Assembly (NCBI GenBank): GCA_023333565.1
Contig: JAJKFH010001094.1
Coordinates: forward strand, 4,216,001 to 4,280,000
DNA length: 64,000 nt
Origin: Puffinus mauretanicus
Lineage: Eukaryota; Chordata; Aves; Procellariiformes; Procellariidae
Direction of reading: 5' to 3'
Part shown: positions 46,809 to 61,500 of the stretch, piece after piece
Layout: each line of letters begins with the position of its first letter
How positions within the stretch are numbered: position 1 is the first letter of the stretch
Translations under genes and position numbers: made by a program
The notes under the pieces: model-generated
Told to the model about the DNA's origin: nothing
Databases searched by the model: none
The model's input: the letters and a program-made list of their open reading frames with translations, nothing else

Positions 46809-46838
46809 CTTACCTTGAAGAGGTATCTTCAAGGTAAG
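46809..46838. repeat. Perfect inverted repeat, 13-bp stem, 4-base loop
   Basis: CTTACCTTGAAGA (46809-46821), loop GGTA, then TCTTCAAGGTAAG (46826-46838). The arms are exact reverse complements. A tight hairpin in the transcript is expected. The right arm ends in AAGGTAAG, a donor-like sequence, and the left arm holds its mirror on the other strand. Confidence 0.9.
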
Positions 46839-49800
46839 CATCTCTCCCAGACTGGAGCAGTTTAAGTGTTTAATGTAAGAGTGTGTTCACCATCTACTTG
46901 ACTCTGGTTCGTTATGTTGTTCTCCAAGTTTTCACATGTTTATGCACGTATGCAGAAGGGAGAAAATCCCTGTCCACCTCCCCACGCCTACTAGTGGGCA
47001 TGTGGCCTTGCAAGGCAGGGGGAGTGAGAAATAGCAGCTTTGGTAAGCACTCGCATGGTTTGGGTGGTCTTGGTGTTACAAGGCAAATTGGTGAGGTTTG
47101 ACAGGTCGGTAATCCTGTCACAGGTGGCTTTACTTGAAAGAGTTTTATAGCAGGAGTGCACTCTATATTAATAATGTCTAAAGACATAGCTGCCCTTCCG
47201 GAGCAGGCAGCATCCCAGGAAAACATTAATCATGTTTTCCTGAAGCAGCTGAATTGATTTTTTTGGGAGAAATATTTCTTTGTCTACTCCCCAGCCATTT
47301 CTGAACTCATCACCAACTTACAGTGATCTGAGCAGCTAATCAACAAATAATTACTGCCTGTTGATCACCCAGGAGAAAGGGTACAAATATTGCTTTAGGT
47401 TCTTAGTGCAAGTAACTTCATTTTTACCAAGGCATAGTGACCATTTTGCTCTACCACCTTTTTTATGTTTGAGGGTTTTTTTTTTCTCTTTTGGATCCTT
47501 GGGTTACATGGAGGGTAATGTCATATTTACTATGCTAGGAATAGCTTACATTTATTTACGTTAGGTGTTAATATAATGTCTGTTGTAGCAGATATTATTA
47601 ACTGGAGCTTGTGCATGGGAATTAAGCCTGGCCTGTTTTACAAAGGCACCAAATGCAAATAAGGAAGGAGGAATCTTGGGGTTGTCCTATTGTAATGGAT
47701 TGACATGGCAGCCCTTAATGTAAATCCTTGCATCTTCCCCTGAGGTCCCTGTGTGGTCCTGATGCAGCCTGATGGGAGAGGTGCATCACTACCTCATCCT
47801 CCCCCACCGGACTTGCTACTCCGTTAGTCAGAGCAGGGCACTTGGATGCTTCCTGATTTGCTTCAGGCCAGGTTAGCTTTAACAGTTTCAGTTGTTGGGC
47901 TGAGCTAACCCGGTTAATTTTTGTGTCCAAAGGAAGTAAGGGACAGTAAATGTAAAGACCTGCCATGCCAAGCAGGTGAAATGAGCGGATTGATTTGGAG
48001 ACATGGCTGTACCTGAAAGGAGATGTCTGCCTGTGGAGCTCAGATCCAAATGTCAGGGTCTGCCACTACTCAAAGCCTGACCAGTTGAATTTTCATTTTG
48101 TATTGATTTTTTTCAGGTTTTGATCAACACAAAATGTTCACATACCAGTTTGAGTTAGCGTAAGACATTCCCTATAAAATCACACCATTTATACCAGACT
48201 GCTTTGATTGAGCTTCTGTCTCCACAGAGGAGACATGCCCCAGGTGAGCTGGTTATTACAGTCATGATTCACACCAGTCTCATTTAAACTTCACTTGTGT
48301 TTTGGCTGTCTCTTGATTTTTCCACTCCACAGCATCTGCAGGTGAGGTGGCAAGAATGAATATCAGCTGGCATTTCTTACCAAAAGCTATTTAGTGGTCT
48401 GCTTCCCCCAGAAATTTGCCCCTGTAGGTGACACCAAACTGAATTCTCTTGAACCTGAGAAGAGTGAGCTGCAATAGAGAAGAAAATATCCCCCTCTTCA
48501 CTCCTGGCCTCTCCTTCTGGAGAATACAGGTTTCAGGTCTGTTTAAAAGGCTCACTAGTACTCAATGCATCCAGGATATGAAGAGAATTACTTCACTTTC
48601 AAGATGGACGCTACAATTATTTACATCTCTCTGCATCACTGCTGTTGGGCCTTCCACTTCCATAGGCTCATGATCCACAATCTCCAAGAAGGTCATGAGC
48701 AGTGAATCAGAAGTGACTTAGAAGTGTCCTCCAGAAACCTCTTTTAGGGGCATCTTCACCACCAATTTTGAATCCCTTTATGCTTCTAGTTTAGGTATGC
48801 TTTAGAAGCTTAAAGTCAGGCAACTCAGTTCCTCTGTGGTGGAAGGCAATGGTGCAGTTATTCAGTGCAATTCTGCAGTTATTCTTATTTAGACATCAAA
48901 TTAGATGTCTGAAGAAAATTTTATGAATACTTACTCTTGGGACTATTAGAGGAATGATTTGAATGCATTTCCATTGTGCTTATTTGTGGGGTGATAGCAG
49001 GTAATGCAAATAAGACAGAGCTAAAGCAGTATAAAAGAGTTTATCAAAGTTTTAAAAAATATATATTCATCTTTGTCGGTTGACACTGGTTGAAGTCCTG
49101 AGGTCCTTACTTTGTTTATCTCCAAATCTTCCTTTGGCTACCTAAAGGGAAGCTGAACCATGAGTCTCAGCGTTTGGAAGTAAATAGCCTGTCATGACTG
49201 ATGCAAACCATCTTTGAAAATAGATTGCTCTATTAATTATATGTCAATTACAGCAGAAGTTGCAAGGGAGTTAATACTGGCCTAATAAAGTGGCTTTATT
49301 TATATAGGTCTGTAAACACTCTATTTATACAGGTCTGATTCCATGTGAGAAAGCCTTTGTTCCACTGTAAATGGCTTTTTTGTTGTTTCTTTTCCATTAT
49401 AGCTTGAGTCTTAAGGAAAAGGTTTTTTCCCTTTAATACTGGAAGCATACCCAATGTGTTACACTGGCATAAATATATTGCCTTAAATTATTTAAGAGGA
49501 GGGATCTCTCTTCCATGCATTTTTCTAGCATTTAGTAGGGTGAAAGGGTTAGATTTGTTGTCGATTTTACTTTGCAGGGACAATTTCTTTCTCTTTTTTT
49601 ATTTATAACATGCTCATTACATGAGTGTGAGAGGTGCCTTATGGATTTACAAGATAAGTAAACTTGAGGAGTGATACTGTGCAAATTTCTCTCCTCTTCA
49701 TTTCCACCTCTCCACGTTCACATTGTATAGGATTGATTTCCAAAAGACAAGATAAATATGGAAGCCTGACAGCTGAAAACACCATCAACTGGGAACTTGT

Positions 49801-52800
49801 GTCCTGATTACACTGTGGAGAAAGTGATGCTTGCTTTATTCTGATTTATGAACAGGGCAATGACTGGCCAGGTGCTGGGCCAGCATCAACTATTTACTTT
49901 CCTACATAAAGAGTGATGAAAGGCATCAGAAAGCAGAAGGAGCAAAATTTTTTTTGTATGCCTCGGCTAAGTGGATCACAGTGCTACTCGTGAGCAGCAA
50001 TCTATCTTTGCTGTTCTGAAGAACATGTTAACCTTTCTGGAGACCGCATCTCACTGTAGGGTTTTGGCCTGAAATTTCTCTTTCCCAATCAAAGTCCTCA
50101 CCCATAGTGCCCATTCAGTCAGGAGTGAACAAAAGGGCTGAATATCAAGATCAAGCAAGCTCATGCTGTTTCTCACCTTGTGAGATTTCAAAGCTTCTCA
50201 GACATCAGGGCTGAATTCAGCATCGCCACAACTTGAGCTGTGCATTGGATAGAAACCTTTCAGCGCTGCTGGAATAAACACGGTACCGAGTCAGGTTCAG
50301 AATATTCCACAGGCAAAACCACTCACAGAATCTTAATTCAAGGGTCTGATTCAAAACCCCTCGGTATCAAAGAGGCAGGAAGCAGGAGAAAAAATTGCTG
50401 CTGAGCAAGTGTTTAAAATTATATCTTAATGGATGAGTACAAAGGAGGCAAATAATTCTTGTGTTCATTGTCAGCATCAGTTGAAAGTGACTAAATGATG
50501 CAGTTAACAGTGCTTTTGTAATGGTGTTTTTGGTTTTGTGAAATACATCCATATATTGTATGTTTGAATGCAAAATCGGTGTGTATGAGGACTGACGTAG
50601 GAAAAAATACTTCAGCATTACATTAATGAGTGGCTAATCATCTCCAACTGATAACATCATATCATTCAAAGCTTTATGAGCAAATTCTTTTCCTCCACCA
50701 TCTTTAATTATTTTATAACCTAGGCCAAAAAACTTTGAAAACTATCAAAAGATATATTGATATAGCTTTTCTTTGGCTGCCTGGTGGTGTTTTTTTTTTT
50801 TTAAATACTTACCCATTTCAGGTTTGCTTTGTTTTAAAGCTAAAATACATTAATTACAAGCATAAGGGATTCATTACACAGGAACTGATAAATGCTTCTC
50901 CGTGTCTGACAGATTATTTTTCATGTACATGAAGAAGGTGAAGGAGTTTTGGCTGATGTGGAAAATAATAGCACAGTGCAGTTTTAAATTGCAAAAGGTA
51001 TTAGGCATTTTTCCCCAACTATGCAGTTTCCATGCTAACATGATGAAAATGTTTACACCCCAAAATTAAGCTCTGTATTAAGTGGCCTGATTTTTCAGAG
51101 ATACTTAACAAATTCCCTCTGATAACCATGTTTAATAACCATTACAGATAAAAATCTCCAGAAGCCTTGGAAATAAAGACTACTTCTTTCACCCCTTAAT
51201 CCATCCTTAGTTTGCTTAGGTGTAGCATGGATTACTGCTAACGTTTTTGGAAGTATTTCATTTCGTACTTCTGAAATCAAACTATGTACTTAGATATCTA
51301 TCTGTATTACGTCTCATGGGTCGTATTTCTAAGCTGATGAAATTTGGTTTTTCAGTCATTGCTGTGATGTCTAGAAGCTATAACCAAGGCTTGAAGCAGT
51401 AGTGTATGAACATATAGCATATTTACAATCCTTGCCTCAAAAGGCTCTCAATCTTGCAAAAAGACTTACAAAAAGAATTGAATACATTGATAAACAGAGG
51501 AAAATAAAGCAAGGAGGATGTTGCAATAGAAGCAAATGGATTTGCATTAACCAGTGGTCACAGCTAGTGCTGTTATCTCCCTATAACCATGCTGTTAGAA
51601 AAAGCATTTTCCTTTAAAAAAAAAAAAATTAAAGATTAATTTTAATTTTTTTAATGAATTTTAATTTTTTAACAGTACTGCTGTTTTCTCCATCTGCCAG
51701 CTGACACGTTTCTTTGAAATCCTGGTAAGACATATGGGTCTGTGATGGCCATTTTTGACCGTTAGCTGCATCTGTATATCTGACATATGATTCTTCTTAC
51801 CTAATTGTTTCTCAAGTATGTTTGTGCACATAGGGTACATGGCAGTATCACCTAATTGCCATGTAGGCAGGAAGACATGCCTTTTCTTTACTCAGAAAAG
51901 AATTTCAATCCATGGCATATAAATATATCTTTCTTCTCTATTGTTTTTATATTTTTCCAGGATACTAAGACTGTGTGAATTGTATCTTTCACACCGTATG
52001 ATCTCTTATGCTCCATCTGTTTGGTGAATTAAATGTAGTAATTACTATTAACCTTCATTACAGGGTTTCACTGCTTTTTAAGGTGGATATGCATTTTTCA
52101 CCAACTTTTACAGTACCGATTACAGAAACAGCAACATAAAATACTTGCTACATTTGCTCATCGCTTTTATGGCAGAAATTAATATTTGCTTCCTGATTCT
52201 TTTAAGGTTTAACACAGTGTGTAGGAAAAGTTTCATTTCTGTACAAAGAATGAAAAAGGAAAGAAAATTTTAACCGCTTTCTCAATTGTGGTGCATTGGA
52301 TTCCTGGGGTGGACATGGGATAGGATCTGAGAATAAACTGTGTCCAGTGTTTTGTCCTTACAAAACACTTTTTTGCCAGCTGTGCTTGTTCACAGTAAAT
52401 GGGCAGTTGCCAGGAAATTCAAATTTAGAACTGAATATGCAGCTATTCAGTGTCAGAGCCTGATCAAACCTGATTTTTTTGGTTCAGTCATTAGTACCAG
52501 CCAGAATAATCTCTTGAGACTGGATAAAATTGATTTGCATACCAGTGACTACATTAAGTACAAGGCTGAAGAAGGCCAAGGTGAATCAGAACATGCAATC
52601 TTAATTTTCCTTTGTTTCAAATATGTCCATGAAGTGTGGAGGCAGTAAGTCATTATTTCACTGGTTGTGTATAAAACTCCCATTACACTGGGCCCTGTCC
52701 TGGTTTTGTCATCTTCTAGAGCATTTAATATCATGCTGCTTTAAAGTCTTTGTGCAATCTACAGAGCTGACAAAGCGTGAGGCAGACTGTTCCAGAAGAC

Positions 52801-55357
52801 GTTAGGAATGGTAAATGATTTGGAAAGCTGAAACTCCTTCTAAAACAGGCCAGTCTTCACGTGTTTTGAGCAAACTCCCTTCTCACTTGACAAACTGCAG
52901 GTGCCGAGTGTTTGGAAAACTCAGGTTGTTATTTTGCTGAGGGAGAAGGCACTTCTTGGAAGGGAGCGTGAGAGGGATACATGTGGTAACTGGGCAAAGG
53001 AGGACCATGCCTGCCCATGCACGAGGCAAGGGGGAGAAGACCAAAGGCCGGGTTTGAGAGGGAGGAGGAATGGTCGGAGCACCTCAGGGGCACCACAGTG
53101 AGGATGCTGGGGAGCACAGCACCGATGCAGGGAGGCGAGAGAGAGGGTTAGAGACAGCATGCCCATGAATTGAAATGAAGTAACGTGCATTTAAGCATAA
53201 ACAACATTGGTATCTGCACTTCAGTAAATGGGTGTTGTTGACAGTGATTTAGAATGTCCTTCATTTTCTACAAGTGGTATTGTAAAAATAGCGTAAAACC
53301 CACTATCACCCCTCAGGGGTGTTGGGGTGACCTGGCACACACTGCAGATACCCCGTCAGCCTCAGATGAGAGGGCATCATGGAGCCCTCAGATGGCATCA
53401 AAGCATGGAGCTTTATGTCCAGCCCTGCCTCTCTTCAGAAACAGGGAATGGCATTAGTCCCACATTGCTGCTGGGGACCAGGCTGCTGCAGGGGTGAGGT
53501 GAAGCTTCACTGTTCCTTTCTTAGCTTTGTCACCTCAAAATCAGTCCGTGTTCTGCTGCATCCTCGGTGGGGCCACACCTAAGGACACAGCCTGCCTCAG
53601 TAGGCATGCTGCTTCCGGGTGGAAGAAAAACAGTGCATCTCATAAAGGTAAAACATCTCAAGACGTGAACTAACATCACTTCTGTGTACATAGAAAGTGT
53701 TCAAGATTTTCAAGTCAGATACCTGTGGAATCATCCTTAGCTCTACAGAGATGCTTTGCAATCTCTGGTAAGCTTATAAATTCCCTCTCTCTATTGGTAA
53801 AAAGCTTACATTAATACTAACTCTACTGAACCGTATACCTATCATGGGTCCAGACCTTACCGTTAGATTTTCAAGTCAAGGCATTCGTATAGAAAATCTA
53901 TTTTAAGTCATTTATAGAGACTTCTAAAATTTTATTGGTTATAGTCTTTCTCTTTTTCAAATCACTGTATGGTCTCACTGATGGCAGCTGAAGTACCTGG
54001 CTTTACAGATTCAGGCTTGCAAGCCATAGCTTCAATAAAATTTTGTTAAACTCCTTTTTATAAATTGGTGCTCCTGCAGTGTGCAGCAAAAACCAGGGAT
54101 AAGTGTGATAGGAAAGTTTTATTAGCCCTTCTTTAGGATGATCTGCACTACGCATTTACAGCTTTGGCACACATAATTAATGCAGTTAGCCCAAATTAAT
54201 TGCAAAAATGCCACACCACTCTCTATGCGTTTAATATACTGTATATATTTTTGTGTGAGAAGTATACATATTGTTGGATGTAATTACTGTGAACCTCTGC
54301 ATGTATATGTACACTACTTTTCTTCATGATCATAACAGAAAAATGAAGATAATTGATGATAATTTTTTTTTAAAATAGTTATCCTGGCTTCTAATTCTGT
54401 GACCGCTCTACACAAGGACAAAGCAAGGGCGTTTTCTTTGGGCATGTGTAACAGTCATTCCCACTACCAAACTATGGTTATCTGAACGTAAAAGGAAAAG
54501 CTTTAATAACACAGTAAATTTACACCCTTATCTGTGCTTGACAAAATTCTAGCCATAATTTGGTTTGACCATATATACAATATATGTTTTTATTTAAGTA
54601 ATAATGACTGAGGCACAGAGCATTTCCTGAAAATTAATGGCTGGCTGAAAAATTTTATAGCCCAAATGCAGCCAAGGGCTATTAATCCCAACTGGTCAAT
54701 TCTCCATGAAATGCCTTATGTCAGGGGTCATTTGTTACATTCCTGTCCCTCCCACCCACCAATAAAGAAGTAAAATTAAATGTTACTTTCCTCCTATGGC
54801 ATCACTGAGCCTTGAAGGAGCTGCCAGAAGCCCCTGCTAGAAAGTGTTGCTGTTGCTGCCATAGCAATGAAGGTTTTTAGTGGATGAGAGATGGAGAACC
54901 TTTCAAGAATGGTCTTTCACTGCCTATTTACATTTGTTAGTGAATAAAGCTCTTCAGTTTGCTTCTTGGAGCTGACAAGGAGATGAAAAGACTGCTATGT
55001 TTCCCTTGTCACTAGAAAAGGTGTGGGGTTCGGAAGGTGGGCAGTTTGCATCCCACGTATATGATGAATCTATGTTATCTACCATGGCTGCCATCCTTCT
55101 AGGATTTCATATTTATTCTCTTATATTTAGTGACCAGTATTAAATACTTGCATATCTAGTTTGTTTTCCCACAATATTTCATTCATCATTGGTAAAAATC
55201 GGTACATTAGAGGCTTCATTGGGGCCGAGTGATGCTGTTTCAAACTGGAGGGCTAAGGTCTGTGTAGTGGTTATTGAAGAGAATAGTTAAGAGATTAATG
55301 GGATAACAGAAAAATAATTGCAACAAGCTGTCAAGAAGGTCATTGCTAAACGTTCAG
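46839..55357 (+). other. TPK1 last intron, no gene seen
   Basis: About 8.5 kb of AT-rich intron. A slightly GC-richer stretch lies at 52860-53160 and an AT tract with inverted TTTTAATTTTT/AAAAATTAAA patches at 51615-51675. A short match to the MIR module TGACTGAGGCACAGAGC is at 54606, too little to call an element. Confidence 0.5.
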
Positions 55358-55359
55358 GT

Positions 55360-55395
55360 TAAAAAAACCAAACCAACCAACCAAACCAAAAAACC
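55360..55395 (+). repeat. (CCAA)n-like simple repeat
   Basis: A run of AACC/AACCA units flanked by A runs. A minor low-complexity tract. Confidence 0.8.
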
Positions 55396-58300
55396 TTCCT
55401 TGCATTTTTTACATTCTTCAGAATTAGGTGAAAGAACTCTATTTCCTTCTGCGAATTATAATGGACACCATGTCAGTATATCATTATATGTGGAAAAACT
55501 GTCACCAGGATCTGGCTGTCTTACTGAGGAAATAAAGTGTAATGGCAAGGAGTGACAACTCGGGGGACAGGGGCACAAAAAGCCCTCCACCTTTTGGGCT
55601 GAACGCTTGCGCAGCTATACCTTAAATCATACCTCTGGCAGTCTTTCACTGTCTCTCCCAGAGTATACTGGGGTTGGCAAATTCACAGCTTTTGTCGCTG
55701 CTTTTCAAGAAGGGGAAAGGAAAGCAGTCAGTCACTGCCCATTCATCCTGATCAACCTTTGGAGACATACGTTTTACGTTATATCTATTTATCTGCTTTA
55801 TTACGAGATGATTCCTTAGATGGCAGTCTTGGAAGCTAGAGACTTGATTTTAATTTCAGCCCACTGCTTCCTTGTGAAAAGGGGTAAAAGAACTGGGCTT
55901 TCATTCTTCCACTCATGAAATGGAACAACAAGCTTTTCCGTAGTTAAAATTTTGACTTAAAATTGGAAAAAGGCATTAGAAATACAAAACTGAACTTACA
56001 TTATTATTCTGTTTAAGCACTGGAGTTCAAGTGGTTGACTTTGAATGGTCAGTCAGTGTATCTGTATAGAGTGAAGATGTAAAAAGCCTATTATTTCAAT
56101 TTCAAGTGAAACAAGATTTTCAAGATATCCCAAAACATATTAGTACATGAAAGAAATACTGCTATTAGGTGTCTTGTGGCTGTCCCTGGAAGCCTGCTTT
56201 AGGGATCACAGTTTCAGAATATTGGACGATGAAAAGGGTACAGTAAGCCAAGACATGCTTGACTCCATTTCTTTAAGCAAAGGGACTTTGATCATTTGAA
56301 ACTTGTTCCATATCCCTTATCCAACATATTGTTTGTAGCAGTAATCTATAAAGCGCGACCAAGTATAAGTGGATTTAATTCCACATTATTTTTATTAAGA
56401 TGGATTATTTTTTCAAGTGTTTTGTTGTGCAAACTGTGACTGGGGCCACAGTCTTGCAAATAGTTGCACAGAAGTTGTCCCACTGTGCAGTGAGACTACT
56501 CGTATGCATGGCTTTGCCTATAGATGCTGGCATTTGCAGGATCACAGCCATTTTCTTTAAAATCATGCTTCATCTTCAAAGCAAATCACTTCTAATGAAA
56601 TTACACGAGCTTGGTAGCAACAGCACCGCCCAGACTGGATTCGCGATCTGTTTTTTTAATTATGGAATTTAATTATTTTTCTTCTAATATTTACTATTGA
56701 ATTTAATTTTGATTTTGTTTTTATCACTTAAACATCCTAAATTTCAGGGATTTACTAAAATGTGTCACATCATTATAACCCTTATTATGAATTATAATAA
56801 TTTCTGAGTTTGGCAAACTTCATTATGAAATTTAAAATACCAGAAAATCTAGTGGTGAGACTGTTTTACTCCTTGGATGTTCTTAAAATAAGTCAGAGTC
56901 AACAGATTGCAAAAACATGCAATTACGAAGTTATTAAAATGCAGACTTTTGGCAGGAAGCCACTGTAGTCTCCTATGTTCACAGCTGTCTATTTACAGGA
57001 AAACTGCCCTCAGCAGCTTGTGGTGGCTGCTTTGAGCTATTACAGCTGATTGGGTCAGTGCAGACGCCTCTCTAAGGACTACATTCAGTAACTTTTTACC
57101 TCCCAGGTCATAAACTTCACTTGAAATTATTTTTTTAGGCAGGAGGGATTGACAGTAGACCATCTTTTGTTCCCTGTCATGCTGATGATAAGTCCAGGGT
57201 GCCTCTCCTGAGACTGTGTATGTGCCGTACCTACATCTACCCAGATCATTCTTTGGATGAGAGTGTGGACCACTCGGCTGGCAGGTATAGCAACATAAAT
57301 TTTGAATTACATTTTTGAGGTCAGTGTGACATGCATTTTCCCCAGTTGGAACTGGCTTTAATCATTGCTGCCTTCACAGCTCTCTGAGAGAAGGGCATAC
57401 TGGTGTATTCACAAAGTGGCAGATGCTTTGCTTTAATGAAGAAGTAAGCACTGTCATCTTACCTTCACCCTATCCCCCATAATGTCACTGAGTGCCCCGG
57501 TTGTTTTTTCTTTCTCTCTGCGCAGTGACTTGGGAACAAAAATTATTACCTACTTAGTGTAAAAAAAAAAACTTTCAAAGTTGGTGCTCAGAGTGTTGTG
57601 TGCAGATACTCAACACCGTTGCTGGCAGCCAAAAACTGCTTAGTCTATGGTTTAGTGTCCAGGTAGGACCAATATGTGGTGGCTCTTTCTCAGTGCCTTT
57701 TTTTGCAAGGTGCTTCCAGTACGGACTTCTGTCATTCTTTTGTGCAGCTTCTCCCAAGAAGCAGAGTAAGTTCTTTTCCCTCCATGAAATTGTGAGACTG
57801 GCACAAGCCCTGAAAAGGAGGGGGAAGGTTCTGCAAAATAAGGTGTGTAGCATCTAAACGGCAAGAAACAGCACAATGAGCATCCTTGCTGTGAAACTGG
57901 GGTGATGTTCCCAGAGTGTGGAGAGGCAGAATTTCACATTGTCTACAATAAAGTATAATGGAGGAGCCTTACCTTCTAAAGCTCTAAATGTCTGATGCTG
58001 TTGGGGGGTTGCTGGCTCTGTGAAGCAGATGACATTAATATCAATGAGGGTCTGTAATAGTCGCCCACAGGACAAGTGACATTTAGGGATTCAAGACTGA
58101 AATAAATGAGAAATAGAACGGGACCATTAGTGAATATATTAGAATTAGTTAGTATTATACTGTCCCATTATATATGGGACTACCTGGTAATACTTTAACT
58201 TATTCCTCATGTAAATACCTTTCTTCTCTCTCAATCAAGTCCAGTCTGTGTTGGCCCAAAAAATTCAAAATGCGGCCACTCTCTTCGTAGATTTTCCTAA

Positions 58301-58550
58301 CTGATAATGAAGAGCCTAAAACTTCTAAAACATTAAGTCACCGTTTAAAAGTTGGATGCATACTGAGAAACTTGTATGGGCAATAATACAGAAGAGCTGA
58401 CATTGATATCTGGGAAGGAGGAAGATGCAGTGAAAATCCTAACAGAACCCTTAACCTCAGCATTGCCGGTGCGTACTGTGTAATACAGGAGGAGGTGTTT
58501 TGAGGTTGCCATGAACAGAGAGAAATACATCTGAAGAGCTTAATTTTGAG
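55396..58550 (+). other. TPK1 last intron, no gene seen
   Basis: AT-rich intron. The frames at 56400-56672 and 57575-57857 overlap on opposite strands and look like chance. Confidence 0.5.
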
Positions 58551-58596
58551 GCTCTCCAGAGGTATAAGCTCTCCAGAGGTATAAGCACACCAGAGG
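58551..58596 (+). repeat. 17-bp tandem duplication with a partial third unit
   Basis: GCTCTCCAGAGGTATAA occurs twice without a gap (58551-58567 and 58568-58584), followed by the diverged GCACACCAGAGG. The two full copies are identical, so the duplication is recent. Confidence 0.93.
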
Positions 58597-61500
58597 GCTG
58601 CAGAGATGCAAAGCAGCGATGTCATTAAACCACTGAATTGTCCTTCCCTGTGCTGGTGCTGGTGTTCCTGAGCCATCCAGGAGGCCGTCTGGATGCCGGC
58701 ATACCATGCAGCAGCTTGCGACTACTCTAGTTTATGCCTATAGGTATGGCCCCCACAGGCAGTTCAGCTGATGTAGGAGTGGCGAAGGACAATGTGCTTT
58801 CCTTCTACCCTGACAGACCGTCTCCTCGGCTGCAGAATGAAAGACATACGGTGAAAGAGGAGGAACCCAGCATGGGCACTGCTTTGTTCTTAGTCATTTG
58901 CACAGGGGGAACTTCACTGATTTCAGTTCCCAGTCCTGATTTCTGTCTGTGTTGGAGGAATGTGCCCCTAAACACAGTGGTGGGCATTCCCTATGCTGTT
59001 GGTAATCACAGTTTTCAGAGTCCACATGGGAAGAAATAGCAAAAGCAAAAGTGCTGAAGAACGTGAGGCTACTTCCCTCCATAAGTCCCTCTAAAGGCAC
59101 TTTCAGGTATGTTTTTCCTGATGTAGTTTTAAAAGTCCTGAACCAAAAGAACATTATAATCTGGGGCTGAAGGTCTGGGACAGTGCAGAGGCTCATCCAG
59201 AGGGATTGAGGAATGAGGGGAGAGAAAGTCTTTTCTATCTGCGGTAACGTAGAGACTGAATCTCCACAGGAGAAAAGACAAACGGTCAGAGCCTGCCCAC
59301 CTTCTCCTGTGCCTTTCCAGAAGTGAGTAGATTTTGATTCCTAGAGAAAACAAAAAGATAGGGAAATGCAAAGGAGGTTGGGTAGGGGATTTGAGGAGCT
59401 CTCGGGCAGGTGGGTGATGACGCTGGAACCAGTGAAATGGGCTGTGATCAGGGGGAGAAGAGGACCTGTGCCAGCGTGGGTCTTATGGCGTAGGGTGCTT
59501 GAGAAGATGTAGGGGCAGACTGATGTTACCAACACATTGCACACTCCTTTTGCATCGGTGTTGGTCAATACGGAGTTAACAGCAGCTTTGGCCGTTAGAC
59601 ACTTTTTAGGATTAAACCAAGAAAGAAGGAGGCAAGGTTGCTTGGTATTAAGCGGGCCCCTGTCTGGGTGCTCTTCCCCATTTTCTCTCGAAGTGATCTA
59701 TTACCACATCTCCAGAGAAAAATGACCCCAATCTAAAGATTAATAGACCAGTGTGTGGACGTTTCCAGTGATGTGTATGAAACTCAATTTTTTTGTTGCT
59801 GTATGCACTGAGGTGTCCTTTATCAGCAGATCTCTAGATCTTAAAAACTAGGCTGATTATTGAAGAGGGCAGCAGGCAATTTAGGGCACACGGTGTTTTC
59901 TTATGACAGAAGCTTTGCTGAGAAGTGCAGTAATTTATGTTGATAAATTGCAGCCGTCAGAATGTCTAGATCGCTTCATAGGATGAAGTCATAGGATGAG
60001 TAGGTGGGGTAGTGGGGGGTGGGAAAGGGGTATTTGTTTGAGAGATTGGAGGGAAGATAACTCCTGCACGTACCATTTCTTGAAAAGTAGCGCAGGACTT
60101 TCACATGTTCCTGAAATTGGCTCGTTGTCACTAGGGTCAGATAAAGCCCATTTTGGCTTAACATGACAATTAAAAAAAACTTCTCTCCTCCATAACCAAG
60201 CTGCAATGAAAATTGAAAAGACTACACAGTGTCAAGACTGAAGAGTTTTTGAACACTAGATCTTTCTTAGCAAAGATTTTTCAGTTTTGGAGTTCTGTGT
60301 GCGTGACAAAATGTGAAGCCAGCTTGACTCAGGCAAGACATATCTAAGTGAAGCAAGCCACTTCATTTAATCAAGAGACTAGAAAAATTACCATAATCGT
60401 TGTAAGAAAAACTGATTTGGGGAGAAAAGAAAAGCTTTCATACCATGTTATTATTGATGTGTCTTACTATCATTAAGGTTATAAATAAAGAGATTAATTT
60501 AAAAGTAGAAGGGCTTTGCTAGGCTAAGTTTTGTCTTGTTTTGCTTGCTTTTTAAATCAAGAATTAAGGCACTGGTGGGTCTAGATGTTGTTGTGAGAGG
60601 TTACAAATTTCTCTGTCCTTTTTCCATCATGTTATATGGTCAGAGGTTTTAAAATGAATCCTTTGGACTTCAGTTCAGCACAACACAGGCTGGGTGCTGA
60701 GGTTTTTATGATATCAGTGACATGTCTGTGTGGACTTAGCTTAAGTACATGATTTAGTACCTCTCTGTAACTGTAGCCTGCAGAAAAGAACAGCAAACTA
60801 GACCGACTAGATAAGGTCCAAATTAGGTATGAATTTACCCTAAAGATGAGCGTGCATATGTCTTGGAATTGCAGTTGTCCCTGAAGATAATAGTGAATGT
60901 ACTCAAATGGCCTGAAGATTTGTACTGTTCAAACCCGATCTCCCTAAGGAATAGTAGTGAGATCTACTAGGTGTTCTCAAACCCATCTTGACTTGCAGAT
61001 CTTTTGCAAAGATGACCCTGGATTATAGCCTTGTATAAAGTGTGAGGCATTTGAGTTCCAGGATTTTCAGAGGGGCATTTCAGAGGGAAATTAGTCCCAT
61101 TAGAAATTAAGGGGTTTTGAGGGGAGGGTTTGGTGTTTTAGACCATCACGATTCTATGCAGAACCAGTTAAAATACTGGTGTTAATGCTACATCAAACTG
61201 AGCATGCTGTGGCGTATGGTCTGATACTAGTACCTGTAGAAGATCAGAATTTAATCCAAAAAATCCAACATTTGGTTCCTGTTCTGGAAGAAAAGGTTTC
61301 TGTATTGACAGCCAGCCAGCTGCTGTGCATGTCATTTCCTAACATTGTCTCCTATGACTTTGTTATACAGAGCTGCATGCACATATGCAACAGAAGGAAA
61401 ACTGCAGCATAACCTATTTACCACTGATGGTAGTTCCTTTAGGCTGAATGCAAGCATGGCCTATTCTTATGAGACGCTTATAAAACTTTCATTTCCAAAT

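Noticed and set aside
54601..54720. Possible MIR fragment (TGACTGAGGCACAGAGC)
   Set aside because: Only one 17-base module matches; the sequence on both sides does not follow the element.
55076..55110. STMAAI-like translation resembling the TPK1 C-terminus (WTMAIK)
   Set aside because: No upstream match to the rest of the last exon and no stop in the expected place.
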